This document shows, piece after piece, positions 26,638 to 35,682 of a stretch of 58,431 nt of DNA (its first letter is position 1; each line of letters starts with the position of its first letter). The DNA lies in assembly GCF_005144585.1 (NCBI RefSeq), contig NZ_SSMQ01000078.1, forward strand, positions 1-58,431, in the 5' to 3' direction. The notes beneath the pieces are model-generated. The model was not told the DNA's origin, ran no database searches, and saw only the letters and a program-made list of their open reading frames with translations. Source of the DNA: Polyangium fumosum. Its GTDB lineage: Bacteria; Myxococcota_A; Polyangia; Polyangiales; Polyangiaceae. A program made the position numbers and the translations under genes.

Positions 26638-29598
26638 ATGCCACCCATGCAGCTTGATTTCGGCATCAACGCAGGGTTCGTCGAAGAGCTCTACGCCCAA
26701 TACCTGGAGAATCCCGAGAAGGTCGACCCGAACTGGAGGACCTTCTTCGAGGGACGACGAGGTCTGTCCCAGACAACCGCCCCGGTGGTTCGAGCGCCCG
26801 TGCAGGTCGCTCCGCCGGCGGCGTCGCCCGTGACGTCACCCGCCCCGCTCGCGGAGCCGCCGCGCTACACGAACGGTGGAGCGGCGCCCGCGCAGGCGAG
26901 CCTGTTCACGCAGGAGCCGGCGTCGCGCCGGCAGCGCGGCTCGTCGCCGCCCCCGCCGCCGCGCGTGCCGGGCTTCGATTTCATCTCCTCCGAGCAGGAG
27001 ATGATGTCGACCGCGGCGACCCGCGCGCGTGTCTACCAGCTCGTCAACGCGTACCGCGTGCGAGGCCACCTCTTCGCGCACATCGATCCGCTCGGCTTGC
27101 CGCCGCCCACGCCGCCCGAGCTCAACCTCGACAACTTCGACCTCAGCGACGCGGACCTCGACCAGCCCTTCCCCACGGTCGACCTCGCCGGGCTGCCCGC
27201 GATCTCCACGCTCCGCGAGATCATGAACCGCCTGGAGGAGACGTACTGCCGCTCGATCGGCGTCGAGTTCACGCACATCGAGGATCCGGACCAGCGCATC
27301 TGGCTCCAGCGTCGCATGGAGGCGACGAAGAACCGCCTCGAGCTCAGCCGCGACAAGCAGCTCCGCATCCTGACGAAGCTCTCCGACGCCGAGATCTTCG
27401 AGCAGTTCATCCACCGGAGCTACGAGGCCGGCACGAAGCGCTTCTCGCTCGAAGGCGGCGAGGCGCTGATCCCGCTGCTCGACCTCCTCATCGAGCGCGC
27501 CGGCGCCGAGGGCGTCGACGAGATCGTCTTCGGCATGGCGCACCGCGGCCGCCTCAACGTGCTCTCGAACATCCTCGAGAAGAGCCCGCGCGAGATCTTC
27601 GCGCACTTCGAGGACAAAGATCCCGAGCGGTACGTCGGCGGGGGCGACGTGAAGTACCACCTCGGCTACTCGAACGACCGCATCACGGAGTCGGGCCACA
27701 AGGTCCACCTCACGCTCACGTTCAACCCGAGCCACCTCGAGTTCGTGAACCCCGTGGTCGAGGGCCGCGTCCGCGCCAAGCAGGACCGCCTCGGCGCCGG
27801 CACCCCTGACGCTGTGCGCAAGGTCATGCCCTTGCTCATCCACGGCGACGCCGCGTTCATCGGCCAGGGCATCGTCCCCGAGACGCTCAACATGAGCAAC
27901 CTCGAGGGCTACCGGACCGGCGGCACGATCCACGTGATCGTGAACAACCAGGTCGGGTTCACGACGAACCCGAGCGAGTCGCGCTCCACGCGGTACGCGT
28001 CCGACATCACGCGTATGCTGAAGGTCCCCGTCTTCCACGTGAACGGCGAGGATCCGGAGGCCGTCGCGCAGGTCGCGCTGCTCGCGAGCGAGTGGCGCCA
28101 GCGCTTCGGCCTGGATGTCGTGATCGACATGTACTGCTACCGCCGCTACGGCCACAACGAGGGCGACGAGCCGCGCTACACGCAGCCGCGGATGTACGCC
28201 GTCATCGACAAGAAGCCGACCGTCCGGCAGATGTACGTCAAGCGCCTGGTCGCGATGGGCCAGGTCAGCGAGGAGAAGGCCGAGGAGATCCTCGTCCGCC
28301 GCCGCGAGGCGCTCAACGTCGCGCTGCAAGAGGTCAAGCAGAAGGGCTTCGCCCCGGTCACGTACGCGATGGCCGGCGTGTGGTCGAGCTACCGCGGCGG
28401 CCGCGACGCCGCCACGCCCGAGGTGCCGACGGGCGTGCCCGCCGAGAAGCTCATCGACCTCTCGCGCCGCCTCCTCGAGCTGCCGGGTGACTTCAAGGTG
28501 CACCCGAAGGTCATGCCCATCCTGAAGGCGCGCCACGACCGCCTCGTGAAGGGCGAGCCCTTCGACTGGGGCACCGGCGAGATGCTCGCGTACGCCTCGC
28601 TCCTCGCCGAGAAGACGCCCGTGCGCATCTCGGGCCAGGACGTGCGCCGCGGGACGTTCAGCCATCGCCACGCGGTCGTCGTCGACATCGAGACGGGCGA
28701 GAGCTTCGCCCCGCTCTCGCGTGTCGCGGAGGGCCCCGCGCGCCTCGACATCCACAACAGCCCCCTCAGCGAGGCGGGCGTGCTCGGCTTCGAGTTCGGC
28801 TACGCGCTCGACTACCCCGACGCGCTCGTCATCTGGGAGGCGCAGTTCGGCGACTTCCTCAACGGCGCGCAGGTCATCGTCGACCAGTTCATCACGTCGA
28901 GCGAGGACAAGTGGCACAGGCTCTCGGGCCTCGTCCTCTTCCTCCCGCACGGCTATGAGGGCCAGGGCCCGGAGCACTCGAGCGCGCGTATGGAGCGCTT
29001 CCTCCAGAACAGCGCCGAGGACAACATCCAGGTCTGCAACCTGACGACGCCGGCCCAGCTCTTCCACGTGCTGCGCCGCCAGGTCCTTCGCCCGTGGCGC
29101 AAGCCGCTCGTCATCGCCACGCCGAAGAGCCTGCTCCGCGTCGCCACCACGGCCAAGGGCCCGCGCCCCGTCTCCACGATCGACGACCTCGCGAACGGCC
29201 GATTCCAGCGCGTGATTGGCGACGACGGGGTCGATCCTTCGGAGGTGAAGAAGATCCTGCTCTGCTCGGGCAAGATCTACTACGACCTCGCCGTGACGCG
29301 GGAGCAACGCGACCTCAAGGACGTGGCCATCGTGCGGCTCGAGCAGCTCTTCCCGTTGAACCGCGAGCTCACCGACGCGCTCGCGAACTACAAGGAAGGC
29401 ACGAAGCTCGTGTGGGTCCAGGAGGAGCCGATCAACTACGGCGCCTGGTACTACATCAACGCGGTGCTTCCCCAGTTCCTCGGCGGACGCTTCCCGCTCT
29501 CCGTCGTGGGTCGCCAGCCGAGCGCGAGCCCCGCGACCGGGTCGAAGGCGAGCCACAACCTGGAGCAAAAGCGGCTCATGGACGAAGCGTTCGCCTGA
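26638..29598 (+). CDS. sucA: 2-oxoglutarate dehydrogenase E1 component
   Basis: The 986-residue protein matches OdhA/SucA, the thiamine-diphosphate decarboxylase of the 2-oxoglutarate dehydrogenase complex in the TCA cycle. Features are the N-terminal E1 segment FVEELYAQYLENPEKVDPNW, which docks E2, the long E1 domain with FGMAHRGRLNVLSN, HLGYSNDR, the TPP/Mg part RRYGHNEGDEPRYTQP, the transketolase-type domain RRGTFSHRHAVV, FEFGYALDYPDALVIWEAQFG and the C-terminal domain with NYGAWYYINAVLPQ. A Pro/Ala/Thr-rich linker (about 45-105) separates the E2-docking segment from the core. No sucB (E2) lies adjacent, so the E2 and E3 genes must be elsewhere. Confidence 0.95.
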   Translation: MPPMQLDFGINAGFVEELYAQYLENPEKVDPNWRTFFEGRRGLSQTTAPVVRAPVQVAPPAASPVTSPAPLAEPPRYTNGGAAPAQASLFTQEPASRRQRGSSPPPPPRVPGFDFISSEQEMMSTAATRARVYQLVNAYRVRGHLFAHIDPLGLPPPTPPELNLDNFDLSDADLDQPFPTVDLAGLPAISTLREIMNRLEETYCRSIGVEFTHIEDPDQRIWLQRRMEATKNRLELSRDKQLRILTKLSDAEIFEQFIHRSYEAGTKRFSLEGGEALIPLLDLLIERAGAEGVDEIVFGMAHRGRLNVLSNILEKSPREIFAHFEDKDPERYVGGGDVKYHLGYSNDRITESGHKVHLTLTFNPSHLEFVNPVVEGRVRAKQDRLGAGTPDAVRKVMPLLIHGDAAFIGQGIVPETLNMSNLEGYRTGGTIHVIVNNQVGFTTNPSESRSTRYASDITRMLKVPVFHVNGEDPEAVAQVALLASEWRQRFGLDVVIDMYCYRRYGHNEGDEPRYTQPRMYAVIDKKPTVRQMYVKRLVAMGQVSEEKAEEILVRRREALNVALQEVKQKGFAPVTYAMAGVWSSYRGGRDAATPEVPTGVPAEKLIDLSRRLLELPGDFKVHPKVMPILKARHDRLVKGEPFDWGTGEMLAYASLLAEKTPVRISGQDVRRGTFSHRHAVVVDIETGESFAPLSRVAEGPARLDIHNSPLSEAGVLGFEFGYALDYPDALVIWEAQFGDFLNGAQVIVDQFITSSEDKWHRLSGLVLFLPHGYEGQGPEHSSARMERFLQNSAEDNIQVCNLTTPAQLFHVLRRQVLRPWRKPLVIATPKSLLRVATTAKGPRPVSTIDDLANGRFQRVIGDDGVDPSEVKKILLCSGKIYYDLAVTREQRDLKDVAIVRLEQLFPLNRELTDALANYKEGTKLVWVQEEPINYGAWYYINAVLPQFLGGRFPLSVVGRQPSASPATGSKASHNLEQKRLMDEAFA

Positions 29599-29622
29599 CC
29601 GCTCGGCCGATCAGGCCATGGT

Positions 29623-29664
29623 AACCTCCGTGGGCACGCAACCACGTGCGCACGGAGGTTTTTT
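29623..29664 (+). terminator. intrinsic terminator of sucA overlapping the next gene's ribosome-binding site
   Basis: AACCTCCGTG (29623-29632) pairs with CACGGAGGTT (29651-29660), and GCACG (29634-29638) pairs with CGTGC (29645-29649) inside it around CAACCA. A T6 run covers 29659-29664. This is a textbook rho-independent terminator 25 bp after the sucA stop. The 3' arm also contains GGAGG at 29654-29658, the ribosome-binding site of the lipoprotein gene starting at 29666. Confidence 0.85.
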
Positions 29665-29665
29665 C

Positions 29666-30166
29666 ATGCTTCGCGTCCTCACCGGATTGTCCACGCTCCT
29701 GCTCGTCTCCCTCCTTGGCTGCGCGTCCGACGTCAGCGGCGGAGGCTCTCCGTCCGGCGGCGACGCCGGCGCGGGTGGCACCACCGGCAATGGCACCGGC
29801 GGCGCCGGCAGCTCCGGCGGGAGCGACGGCGGTGGCAGCTCCGGCACGACTGGCGGCGGCGGCAGCGGCGGCAGCGCGTCCGACCTCACCTGCGCCGAGA
29901 TCGAGGTGGAGCTCCCGAAGGAGCAGGCGGCGATCATGAGCTGCACGGCCGACGCCCAGTGTGGCCAGGAGCTCAAGGGCACGAGCTGCGGCTGCACGCG
30001 CAACCTCGTCGCGCGCCTCGACGCGGACACCACGCGCTTCTACGAGCTGCTCACGGCGAGCCAGGAGCTCCAATGCGACGACGGCGTCGGCTCCACCTGC
30101 GACTGCCCGAACGCGAACGGCTTCCTCTGCAAGAACGGCTTCTGCGCCTGGAACTACGTCCCGTAG
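29666..30166 (+). CDS. Gly/Ser-linker Cys-rich lipoprotein, unknown function
   Basis: The 166-residue product has a lipoprotein signal peptide (lipobox SLLGC, Cys about 19), a linker of about 50 residues made almost only of Gly, Ser, Thr and Asp (about 23-72), and a Cys-containing C-terminal domain (CAEIEVELPKEQAAIMSCTA, CGQELKGTSCGCTRN, CDDGVGSTCDCPNANGF, CKNGFCAWNY). The even number of cysteines suits disulfides outside the cytoplasm. Proteins of this layout are common in myxobacteria, but the function is unknown. The ATG has GGAGG 7 nt upstream, inside the sucA terminator stem. Confidence 0.75.
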   Translation: MLRVLTGLSTLLLVSLLGCASDVSGGGSPSGGDAGAGGTTGNGTGGAGSSGGSDGGGSSGTTGGGGSGGSASDLTCAEIEVELPKEQAAIMSCTADAQCGQELKGTSCGCTRNLVARLDADTTRFYELLTASQELQCDDGVGSTCDCPNANGFLCKNGFCAWNYVP

Positions 30167-30167
30167 C

Positions 30168-31286
30168 TCAAGCGTCCGCCGCGCCCTCGGCGAACCGCAC
30201 CGCGTACACCGGCGGCAGGTGATTCGAGATCGTCTGCCATGAATCCCCGCCGTCCTCGCTGAGCCACAACGACCCCGTCGTCGTCCCGAACGCCAGCACG
30301 TTCCCCGTGCCGTCCACGTCGAGCCCGTGGCGGTACGTCAGATCAAACGCGTTCCCCTGGGGCAACCCTCGTTCGAGCACCGTGAAGCTCGCCCCGCCGT
30401 CGCGCGTCCGCGCCACCACCACCTTCCCGTCGACCGGGACCCGCTGCTCGTCCTTCTTCGCGGGCACCACCCACGCCGTCTCGGGATCCCGCGGGTGCAC
30501 CGCCATCGTGAAGCCGAACTTGCTCGGCTTCACCGACGTCACCTCGCGCCAGGTTTTGCCTCCGTCCGTCGAGCGGAAGAGCCCGTTGTGGTGCTGTACC
30601 CAGAGCGCATCGGGCTGCGCGGCGCAGGCCACGACGCGGTGCGGGTCCTGGATGCCCGGATCGTCCCGACGCTCCGGCGGCATGTATTCGGCGTACATCC
30701 CTTCGGTCCGCGTCTCCCACGTCGTTCCGTCGTCCGTCGAGCGCCACACGCCCCCGCAGGAGATCCCCACCGTCACCCCGCTGCGATCCACGCAGATCGA
30801 GTGGATCCCCGGCCAATCGTAGCCACCGCCGAACCAGCCCTTGCGGGTCGGGTGATCCCATAACGACCGCACGAGACCCCACGACTGCCCGTGGTCCTTC
30901 GAGTGGAACAGGCCCCCCGGGATCGTCCCGCACCAGAGATGCCCCGGCTCATGATCACGGCCGGCTTCCAGGCTCCACAAGAGCTCCACCCGCTGCGGCC
31001 ATTCTCGCCCGTCCGGCGTCTTGTCCGGCTCGGCTCCTTCCGGCAGCGGCGGAAAGGCCGGCGCCGTGATCTCCTCCCACGTCGCGCCCACGTCCTGCGA
31101 ACGCCGGAGCTTCACGCCGAAATGCCCCAGCGCGAGCGCGGCATAAAGTGTCCCGTCGCGCGGATCCGGCAACACCATCGAAACGTTGTCACCGAGGAAC
31201 GAGACCTCGCGGATCGACCACCCCGAGGGCTTTCGATCGAGACGGAAAAGCCCTTTGCGCGTCGCTACGAACAACCTGTTCGACAT
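30168..31286 (-). CDS. BNR-repeat / sialidase-like beta-propeller protein
   Basis: The 372-residue protein is built of repeated Asp-box (BNR) units: RSQDVGATWEEI, HSKDHGQSWGL, RSTDDGTTWETR, RSTDGGKTWREV, RTRDGGASFTV and WLSEDGGDSWQTI. This gives the six-bladed propeller fold of the sialidase/VPS10 type. Catalytic residues of true sialidases are not evident and there is no signal peptide. It starts 7 bp after the stop of the MoaD-like gene on the same strand, so the two are probably one operon. That pairing is recalled from other bacterial genomes, though the joint role is unknown. Confidence 0.85.
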   Translation of the reverse strand: MSNRLFVATRKGLFRLDRKPSGWSIREVSFLGDNVSMVLPDPRDGTLYAALALGHFGVKLRRSQDVGATWEEITAPAFPPLPEGAEPDKTPDGREWPQRVELLWSLEAGRDHEPGHLWCGTIPGGLFHSKDHGQSWGLVRSLWDHPTRKGWFGGGYDWPGIHSICVDRSGVTVGISCGGVWRSTDDGTTWETRTEGMYAEYMPPERRDDPGIQDPHRVVACAAQPDALWVQHHNGLFRSTDGGKTWREVTSVKPSKFGFTMAVHPRDPETAWVVPAKKDEQRVPVDGKVVVARTRDGGASFTVLERGLPQGNAFDLTYRHGLDVDGTGNVLAFGTTTGSLWLSEDGGDSWQTISNHLPPVYAVRFAEGAADA

Positions 31287-31293
31287 GGCCCCT

Positions 31294-31563
31294 CTACCCC
31301 CCGGAAAGCGCTTGCATCACGTAAATCACCGAGCCCTCGCCCACCCTGTCCCCGAGGCTCGTTCGATCCGTCGTCTGCTGGCCGTCGACGAAGAGGACCA
31401 CGTGCTTGCGGACGACGCCCTGCTCGTCGAGGACGTACCCTCGCACGGCCGGCTCGGCTGCGAAATACGCGTCGAGGGCCTCGCGGACGGTGCGCCCGTC
31501 GACGTCGCGCGCCGGGCAGGGGACGTGCCTCGCGATATGCGGGGTGAACGTGACGCGTGGCAT
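31294..31563 (-). CDS. MoaD/ThiS-like ubiquitin-fold protein
   Basis: This 89-residue protein has the beta-grasp pattern of MoaD/ThiS: VTFTPHIARHVPCPAR, DGRTVREALDAYFAA, an exposed VVLFVDGQ strand and the C-terminal tail ending in Gly-Gly (QALSGG), the site that is adenylated or thiocarboxylated in sulfur carriers and conjugated in ubiquitin-like modifiers. No moaE, thiG or E1-like gene is close; the only partner is the BNR-propeller gene directly downstream. It may be a sulfur carrier or a protein modifier. Confidence 0.82.
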   Translation of the reverse strand: MPRVTFTPHIARHVPCPARDVDGRTVREALDAYFAAEPAVRGYVLDEQGVVRKHVVLFVDGQQTTDRTSLGDRVGEGSVIYVMQALSGG

Positions 31564-31766
31564 GCGGCAGGAGCCTCGCGGACGAGGACCGGGTTTGTCA
31601 AGGCCGGGTTTTCCTTTTGCGGAGGAATTTCCCGTTCCCTCCCCAGGGATTCCCTGACCTGCCTGTAGAGGTGGCCGCCTCCGTGGTCCCCGGAATCAAA
31701 TCCGTCCCGTGAGGTACTACTTACGTGTGATTGCTTTTTGACGCTGAGCCGTTGGAACATCGCAGC

Positions 31767-34268
31767 ATGGGAAATCCCCCGCACGACCACGCCGGCGATC
31801 GTGAGAAACGAGAGCCAGGCAAGCACGAGTCTGGATGGTTCCTGGCCGAACGGGGGGGCCACGGGCGGGAAGAAGGCGAAGGCGGCGAGGGGGTCGACGC
31901 CCTGCGCGAGAGCGAGGAGCGCTTTCGCCTGGCGACCGAGGCCATCCGCGGCACGGCCTACGACTGGGATTTCCTGACGAACCACGTCTGGCGCTCCGGG
32001 GGCCTGGTCGAGATGCTCGGCTACCGGCCCGAGGAGGTCCCGGCCACCGACGCCTGGTGGCGCGGCCGCATCCACCCCGAAGACCTCACCTGTTTCTCCG
32101 GCCGAACCACGATTCGCAACCGAAACCAGCCCGTCGTCGACGCCGAGTACCGCGTCCGTCACCGCGACGAGCGCTGGGTCTGGGTATGGGACCACGCCCG
32201 GCTGGTCCACGACGAGAGCGGCACGCCCGTCCGCCTCGTCGGCTGCATCATCAGCATCGACGCCCGCAAGCGCGCCGAGCAGGCCCTCTGCGAGAGCGAG
32301 GCGCGCTTCCGCGCCATGGCCGACACCGTGCCCGAGATCCTCTTCACGGCGCTGCCCGACGGCCGCGGCGAGTACATGAACCAGCGCATGCACGAGTACA
32401 CGGGGATGCGCCCCGGCTCGGACGACGACGTCGCCTGGATGCAATGGATCCACCCGGACGACCTCCCCGCCGTCCACGCCCACCTTTCCGAGAGCGCTTC
32501 GGCCGAGCCCGTCGCCGTGGAGCTCCGCATGCGGGGCAAGGACGGCGCGTACCGCTGGTTCTGCGCGAGCGCGCGGCCGATCCGCGACGACCAGGGCGCC
32601 ATCACGAAATGGTTCTGCGCCGCGGCCGACGTGCACGACCTCAAGGCCGCGCAACAAGCCCTGCGCGAGAGCGAGGCGCACCTCCGGCTCGCGACCGAGG
32701 CCGGCGGCGTCGGGACCTTCTCCTTCGATCTGTTGGAGCGCCAAGCATGTTGCTCGGCGACCACCCGCAAGCTGCTCGGCCTGCCGGCTGACGTGGTCTT
32801 CCAGCGGAGGTTGCTTTTATCGTGCGTGCACCCGGACGATCGACAGGAGGTCAACCGCGCCACGCGCTGCGCCTTCGAGGCCGAGGCGCCCTGCCGCTCG
32901 CAGTTCCGCATCCTGCGCGGCGGCCAGGACGTGCGCTGGATCGAGCTCATGGCGCACGTGCGCAGGGACGGCGAGGGCAAACCCGCGGCGCTCTACGGCG
33001 CGCTGATCGACGTGACCGAGCGCAAGCGGCTCGAAGAGGAGCGCGCCGCGCTGCTCGACAGCGAGCGGGCCGCGCGGCGTGACGCCGAGCGGGCGAACCG
33101 GCTCAAGGACGACTTCCTGGCCATCGTCTCGCACGAGCTCCGCGCGCCGCTCCACGCCATCGTCGGCTGGGCCGAGCTGCTTCGCCGGGGCGCGCTCCCG
33201 GAGGAGGGCCTGGGCAAGGCGATCGACGTGATCGAACGCAACGCGGCCCTGCTCGGCCGGTTGATGGGCGACATGCTCGACATGGAGCGCATCCGCGCCG
33301 GCAAGCTCAAGCTCGACAGGAGCCCCTGCGACCTCTCCCGCGTGGTCGACGTCGCCCTCGAGACCATGCGCCCGATGGCGAACGAGCGGCAGATCAAGCT
33401 CGCGCGCGTGGACGACCCGAGGGCCGTCCACGTGCTCGGCGACCCGGCGCGCCTCCAGCAGATCGTGTGCAACCTCCTGAGCAACGCCATCAAGTTCAGC
33501 GCCCCCGGCGGCACCACGGAGGTCTCGCTCGCGTGCATGGGCCCCCGCGTCACGCTCACCGTGCGCGACGATGGCCTCGGCATCCGGCCCGATTTGCTGC
33601 CGCACGTCTTCGACCGGTTCCGGCAGGCGGACGCCTCGTCGGCGCGGCGGGAAGGCGGGCTCGGCCTCGGGCTCTCGATCGTGAAGGACCTCGTGGGCCT
33701 GCATGGCGGCTCGGTGCGAGCCGAGAGCGAGGGCCTCGGCCGCGGCGCGACGTTGCGCGTGGAGCTGCCGCTCGTGGCAGCGGACGGCAAGGCGCCGCCC
33801 GCGCGGCGCGACGACGGCCGCTCCTTCGAGGGGCTCCACGTCCTCGTGGTCGACGACGAGCCCGGCGCGCAGGACGTCCTCGCGCGGCTGCTCCTGGAGG
33901 AGGGCGCCGACACGCAGACGGCGTCGAGCGCGGCGGAGGCGCTCTGCGTGATCGCGTCCGGCTGGCCCTCCGTGGTGCTGAGCGAGCTTGCTTTGCCCGG
34001 CGAAGACGGCTTTCACCTCGTCCGCGCCGTGCGCAGCGGGACACACGCCCCGTCGATCCCGGTCGTGGCCGTCACGGCCTTCACCCGCGACGCCGACCGT
34101 GACCGCGCGTTTCGCGCGGGCTTCGACGGCCACGTGTGCAAGCCCGTCGAGCCGCAGCGGCTCTTCGAGGAGCTCTCCCGGATCCTCGGGCTCGTCGCGC
34201 CTACCAGCGGTGGTACGCCGGATGTCCCTCTTTCACCGCGACGAACATCCCGCGACACGTCGCCGTGA
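31767..34268 (+). CDS. multi-PAS hybrid histidine kinase with receiver domain lacking the phosphoacceptor Asp
   Basis: The 833-residue protein has three PAS domains (about 45-165, 170-295 and 300-420, each opening with an ESExxFRL/ESEAHLRL linker). HisKA has the phospho-His near 456 (FLAIVSHELRAPLHAIVGW). HATPase_c has NLLSNAIKFS, VRDDGLGIRPDLL and GLGLGLSIVKDL. The C-terminal receiver (about 690-810) has the acidic pair VVDDEP, Thr in AVTAFT and Lys in HVCKPVE, but the phosphoacceptor position in VVLSELALPGEDG is Glu, not Asp. It has no membrane segments, so it is a soluble sensor. The start is uncertain: ATG 31767 or TTG 31731. The last 68 bp overlap the convergent thioesterase gene. Confidence 0.87.
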   Translation: MGNPPHDHAGDREKREPGKHESGWFLAERGGHGREEGEGGEGVDALRESEERFRLATEAIRGTAYDWDFLTNHVWRSGGLVEMLGYRPEEVPATDAWWRGRIHPEDLTCFSGRTTIRNRNQPVVDAEYRVRHRDERWVWVWDHARLVHDESGTPVRLVGCIISIDARKRAEQALCESEARFRAMADTVPEILFTALPDGRGEYMNQRMHEYTGMRPGSDDDVAWMQWIHPDDLPAVHAHLSESASAEPVAVELRMRGKDGAYRWFCASARPIRDDQGAITKWFCAAADVHDLKAAQQALRESEAHLRLATEAGGVGTFSFDLLERQACCSATTRKLLGLPADVVFQRRLLLSCVHPDDRQEVNRATRCAFEAEAPCRSQFRILRGGQDVRWIELMAHVRRDGEGKPAALYGALIDVTERKRLEEERAALLDSERAARRDAERANRLKDDFLAIVSHELRAPLHAIVGWAELLRRGALPEEGLGKAIDVIERNAALLGRLMGDMLDMERIRAGKLKLDRSPCDLSRVVDVALETMRPMANERQIKLARVDDPRAVHVLGDPARLQQIVCNLLSNAIKFSAPGGTTEVSLACMGPRVTLTVRDDGLGIRPDLLPHVFDRFRQADASSARREGGLGLGLSIVKDLVGLHGGSVRAESEGLGRGATLRVELPLVAADGKAPPARRDDGRSFEGLHVLVVDDEPGAQDVLARLLLEEGADTQTASSAAEALCVIASGWPSVVLSELALPGEDGFHLVRAVRSGTHAPSIPVVAVTAFTRDADRDRAFRAGFDGHVCKPVEPQRLFEELSRILGLVAPTSGGTPDVPLSPRRTSRDTSP

Positions 34269-34662
34269 TCTTCCCGCCGGCCTCGAGCGTCGCCTCGATC
34301 ACGCACCGATCCTCGGCCACGTCGGCGACCCGCGCCCGCAGCGTCACGCGCTCGAGCGGCGTCGGCCGCTTCAGCTTCACGTGGAAATCAGCCGTCACCG
34401 TGCAGGGTGGTTTGTCGAGGCCGCCCCGCTCCATCAGGTGATGCGCCGCCGTCCAGTTCGAATGGCAATCGAGCAGCGCGCCGATGATCCCGCCATTGAG
34501 CATGCCCGGGAACGCCTGGTGGTACGGCTCGGGCGCCCACGTGGCGACCACCTCGTCGCCTTCCACGTGGCTCTTGATCCGCAGCCCCTTCTCGTTCGCC
34601 GGCCCGCAGCCGAAACACAAGCTCTGCGGCGCGTAGCGGTCCTGCAAGCTTTGCTGATCCAT
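34201..34662 (-). CDS. PaaI-type hotdog-fold thioesterase
   Basis: The 153-residue protein matches the PaaI/4-hydroxybenzoyl-CoA thioesterase group: SLCFGCGPANEKGLRIKSHV, FPGMLNGGIIGALLDCHSNW (the hotdog helix, with Asn/Gly and Asp in active-site positions) and VTADFHVKLKRPTPLE. It would cleave an acyl-CoA thioester in the cytoplasm. ATG 34662 has AAGGGA 6 nt upstream; a GTG at 34683 overlapping the upstream SDR stop would add 7 residues. It follows the SDR gene by 17 bp, suggesting an operon acting on an acyl-CoA or alcohol/ketone substrate. Confidence 0.85.
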   Translation of the reverse strand: MDQQSLQDRYAPQSLCFGCGPANEKGLRIKSHVEGDEVVATWAPEPYHQAFPGMLNGGIIGALLDCHSNWTAAHHLMERGGLDKPPCTVTADFHVKLKRPTPLERVTLRARVADVAEDRCVIEATLEAGGKITATCRGMFVAVKEGHPAYHRW

Positions 34663-34679
34663 CCTCATTCCCTTACCCG

Positions 34680-35447
34680 TCACGCGATCGTCATGCCGCC
34701 ATCCACCACGATCGTCTGCCCCGTCAGGAACGACGCCGCGTCGGAGGCGAGGTAGAGCGCCGCACCGGCGATCTCGTCCGGCTGCCCGTACCGGCCGAGC
34801 GGCGTCCGCCCCACGACCCGCTCGACGATATCCTTGTTCTGCACGAGCGCCGCCGCGAACCGCGTGTCCACGAGGCCCGGCGCGATCGCGTTGACGCGGA
34901 TCCCGCTCGCACCGAGCTCCACCGCCATCGTCTTCGTCATCGACATGACCGCGGCCTTCGTCGTCCCGTACATGCCCTGGAGCGGCGCCCCCAAAAGGCC
35001 CGCCACGCTCGCCACGTTCACGATCGCCCCCGGCGCGTTGCGATCGACGAGGTGCCGGACGAGCTCACGCGACGTGTAGAAATAGCCCTTCAGGTTGACC
35101 TCGAACGTCTTGTCGAGCGCCGCGTCCTCGACGGTCATGAACGGGCCGAAATGAAGGTTCGTCGCGGCGTTGTTGACGAGCACGTCCACCTTCCCGAACG
35201 CCTCGATCACCTGCTGGAACAGCCGCTGCACGTCGTCGGCCTTGCCCGTGTGGCACGTGAAGGCCGAAGCCGTCACGCCCTCCTGGCGCAGCCGCTCGAC
35301 CGCCCCGTCGAGCCCTTCCTTTTTCCTCGACGCGATCGCCACCTTCGCCCCGCTCTGCCCGAGCGCCTTGGCGATCGACTCGCCGATCCCTCGGCTGCCA
35401 CCGGTCACGATCGCGACCTTGCCCTCGACGTTGATCCAGCTCTTCAT
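34680..35447 (-). CDS. short-chain dehydrogenase/reductase
   Basis: The 255-residue enzyme is a classical SDR: the NAD(P) motif TGGSRGIGE at about 16-24, NNAA near 92, catalytic Ser in NVASVAG, Tyr and Lys in MYGTTKAAV, and the C-terminal PGLVDTRF and TGQTIVVDGGM. An Arg/Lys pair (ASRKKEG) after the second strand suggests NADP(H) preference. The sequence resembles the DHRS4-type carbonyl reductases. The thioesterase gene follows on the same strand 17 bp downstream. The substrate is unknown. Start ATG 35447 gives the standard N-terminus. Confidence 0.92.
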   Translation of the reverse strand: MKSWINVEGKVAIVTGGSRGIGESIAKALGQSGAKVAIASRKKEGLDGAVERLRQEGVTASAFTCHTGKADDVQRLFQQVIEAFGKVDVLVNNAATNLHFGPFMTVEDAALDKTFEVNLKGYFYTSRELVRHLVDRNAPGAIVNVASVAGLLGAPLQGMYGTTKAAVMSMTKTMAVELGASGIRVNAIAPGLVDTRFAAALVQNKDIVERVVGRTPLGRYGQPDEIAGAALYLASDAASFLTGQTIVVDGGMTIA

Positions 35448-35682
35448 CTTGCGGCGGCATCCTCGCGAATTGGCGCCGCTTTGCCAAGCCGGGTTTTTGC
35501 AACGCAGCGCCCAAGCGATCTCTTCGCGTGTGCACTCGGCGCCTGCTCGTTCGTGATCCAAGGCGGGCCCCGCTCGTTGCGACGGGAACATGCTGCTCGG
35601 CCACCGCCTGGCACGTACGCTGCTCCACCCCTCGCGCGGGCGGCGCTCGATTCCAGCGCCCGAAGCCAGGGGGAATGAAACC

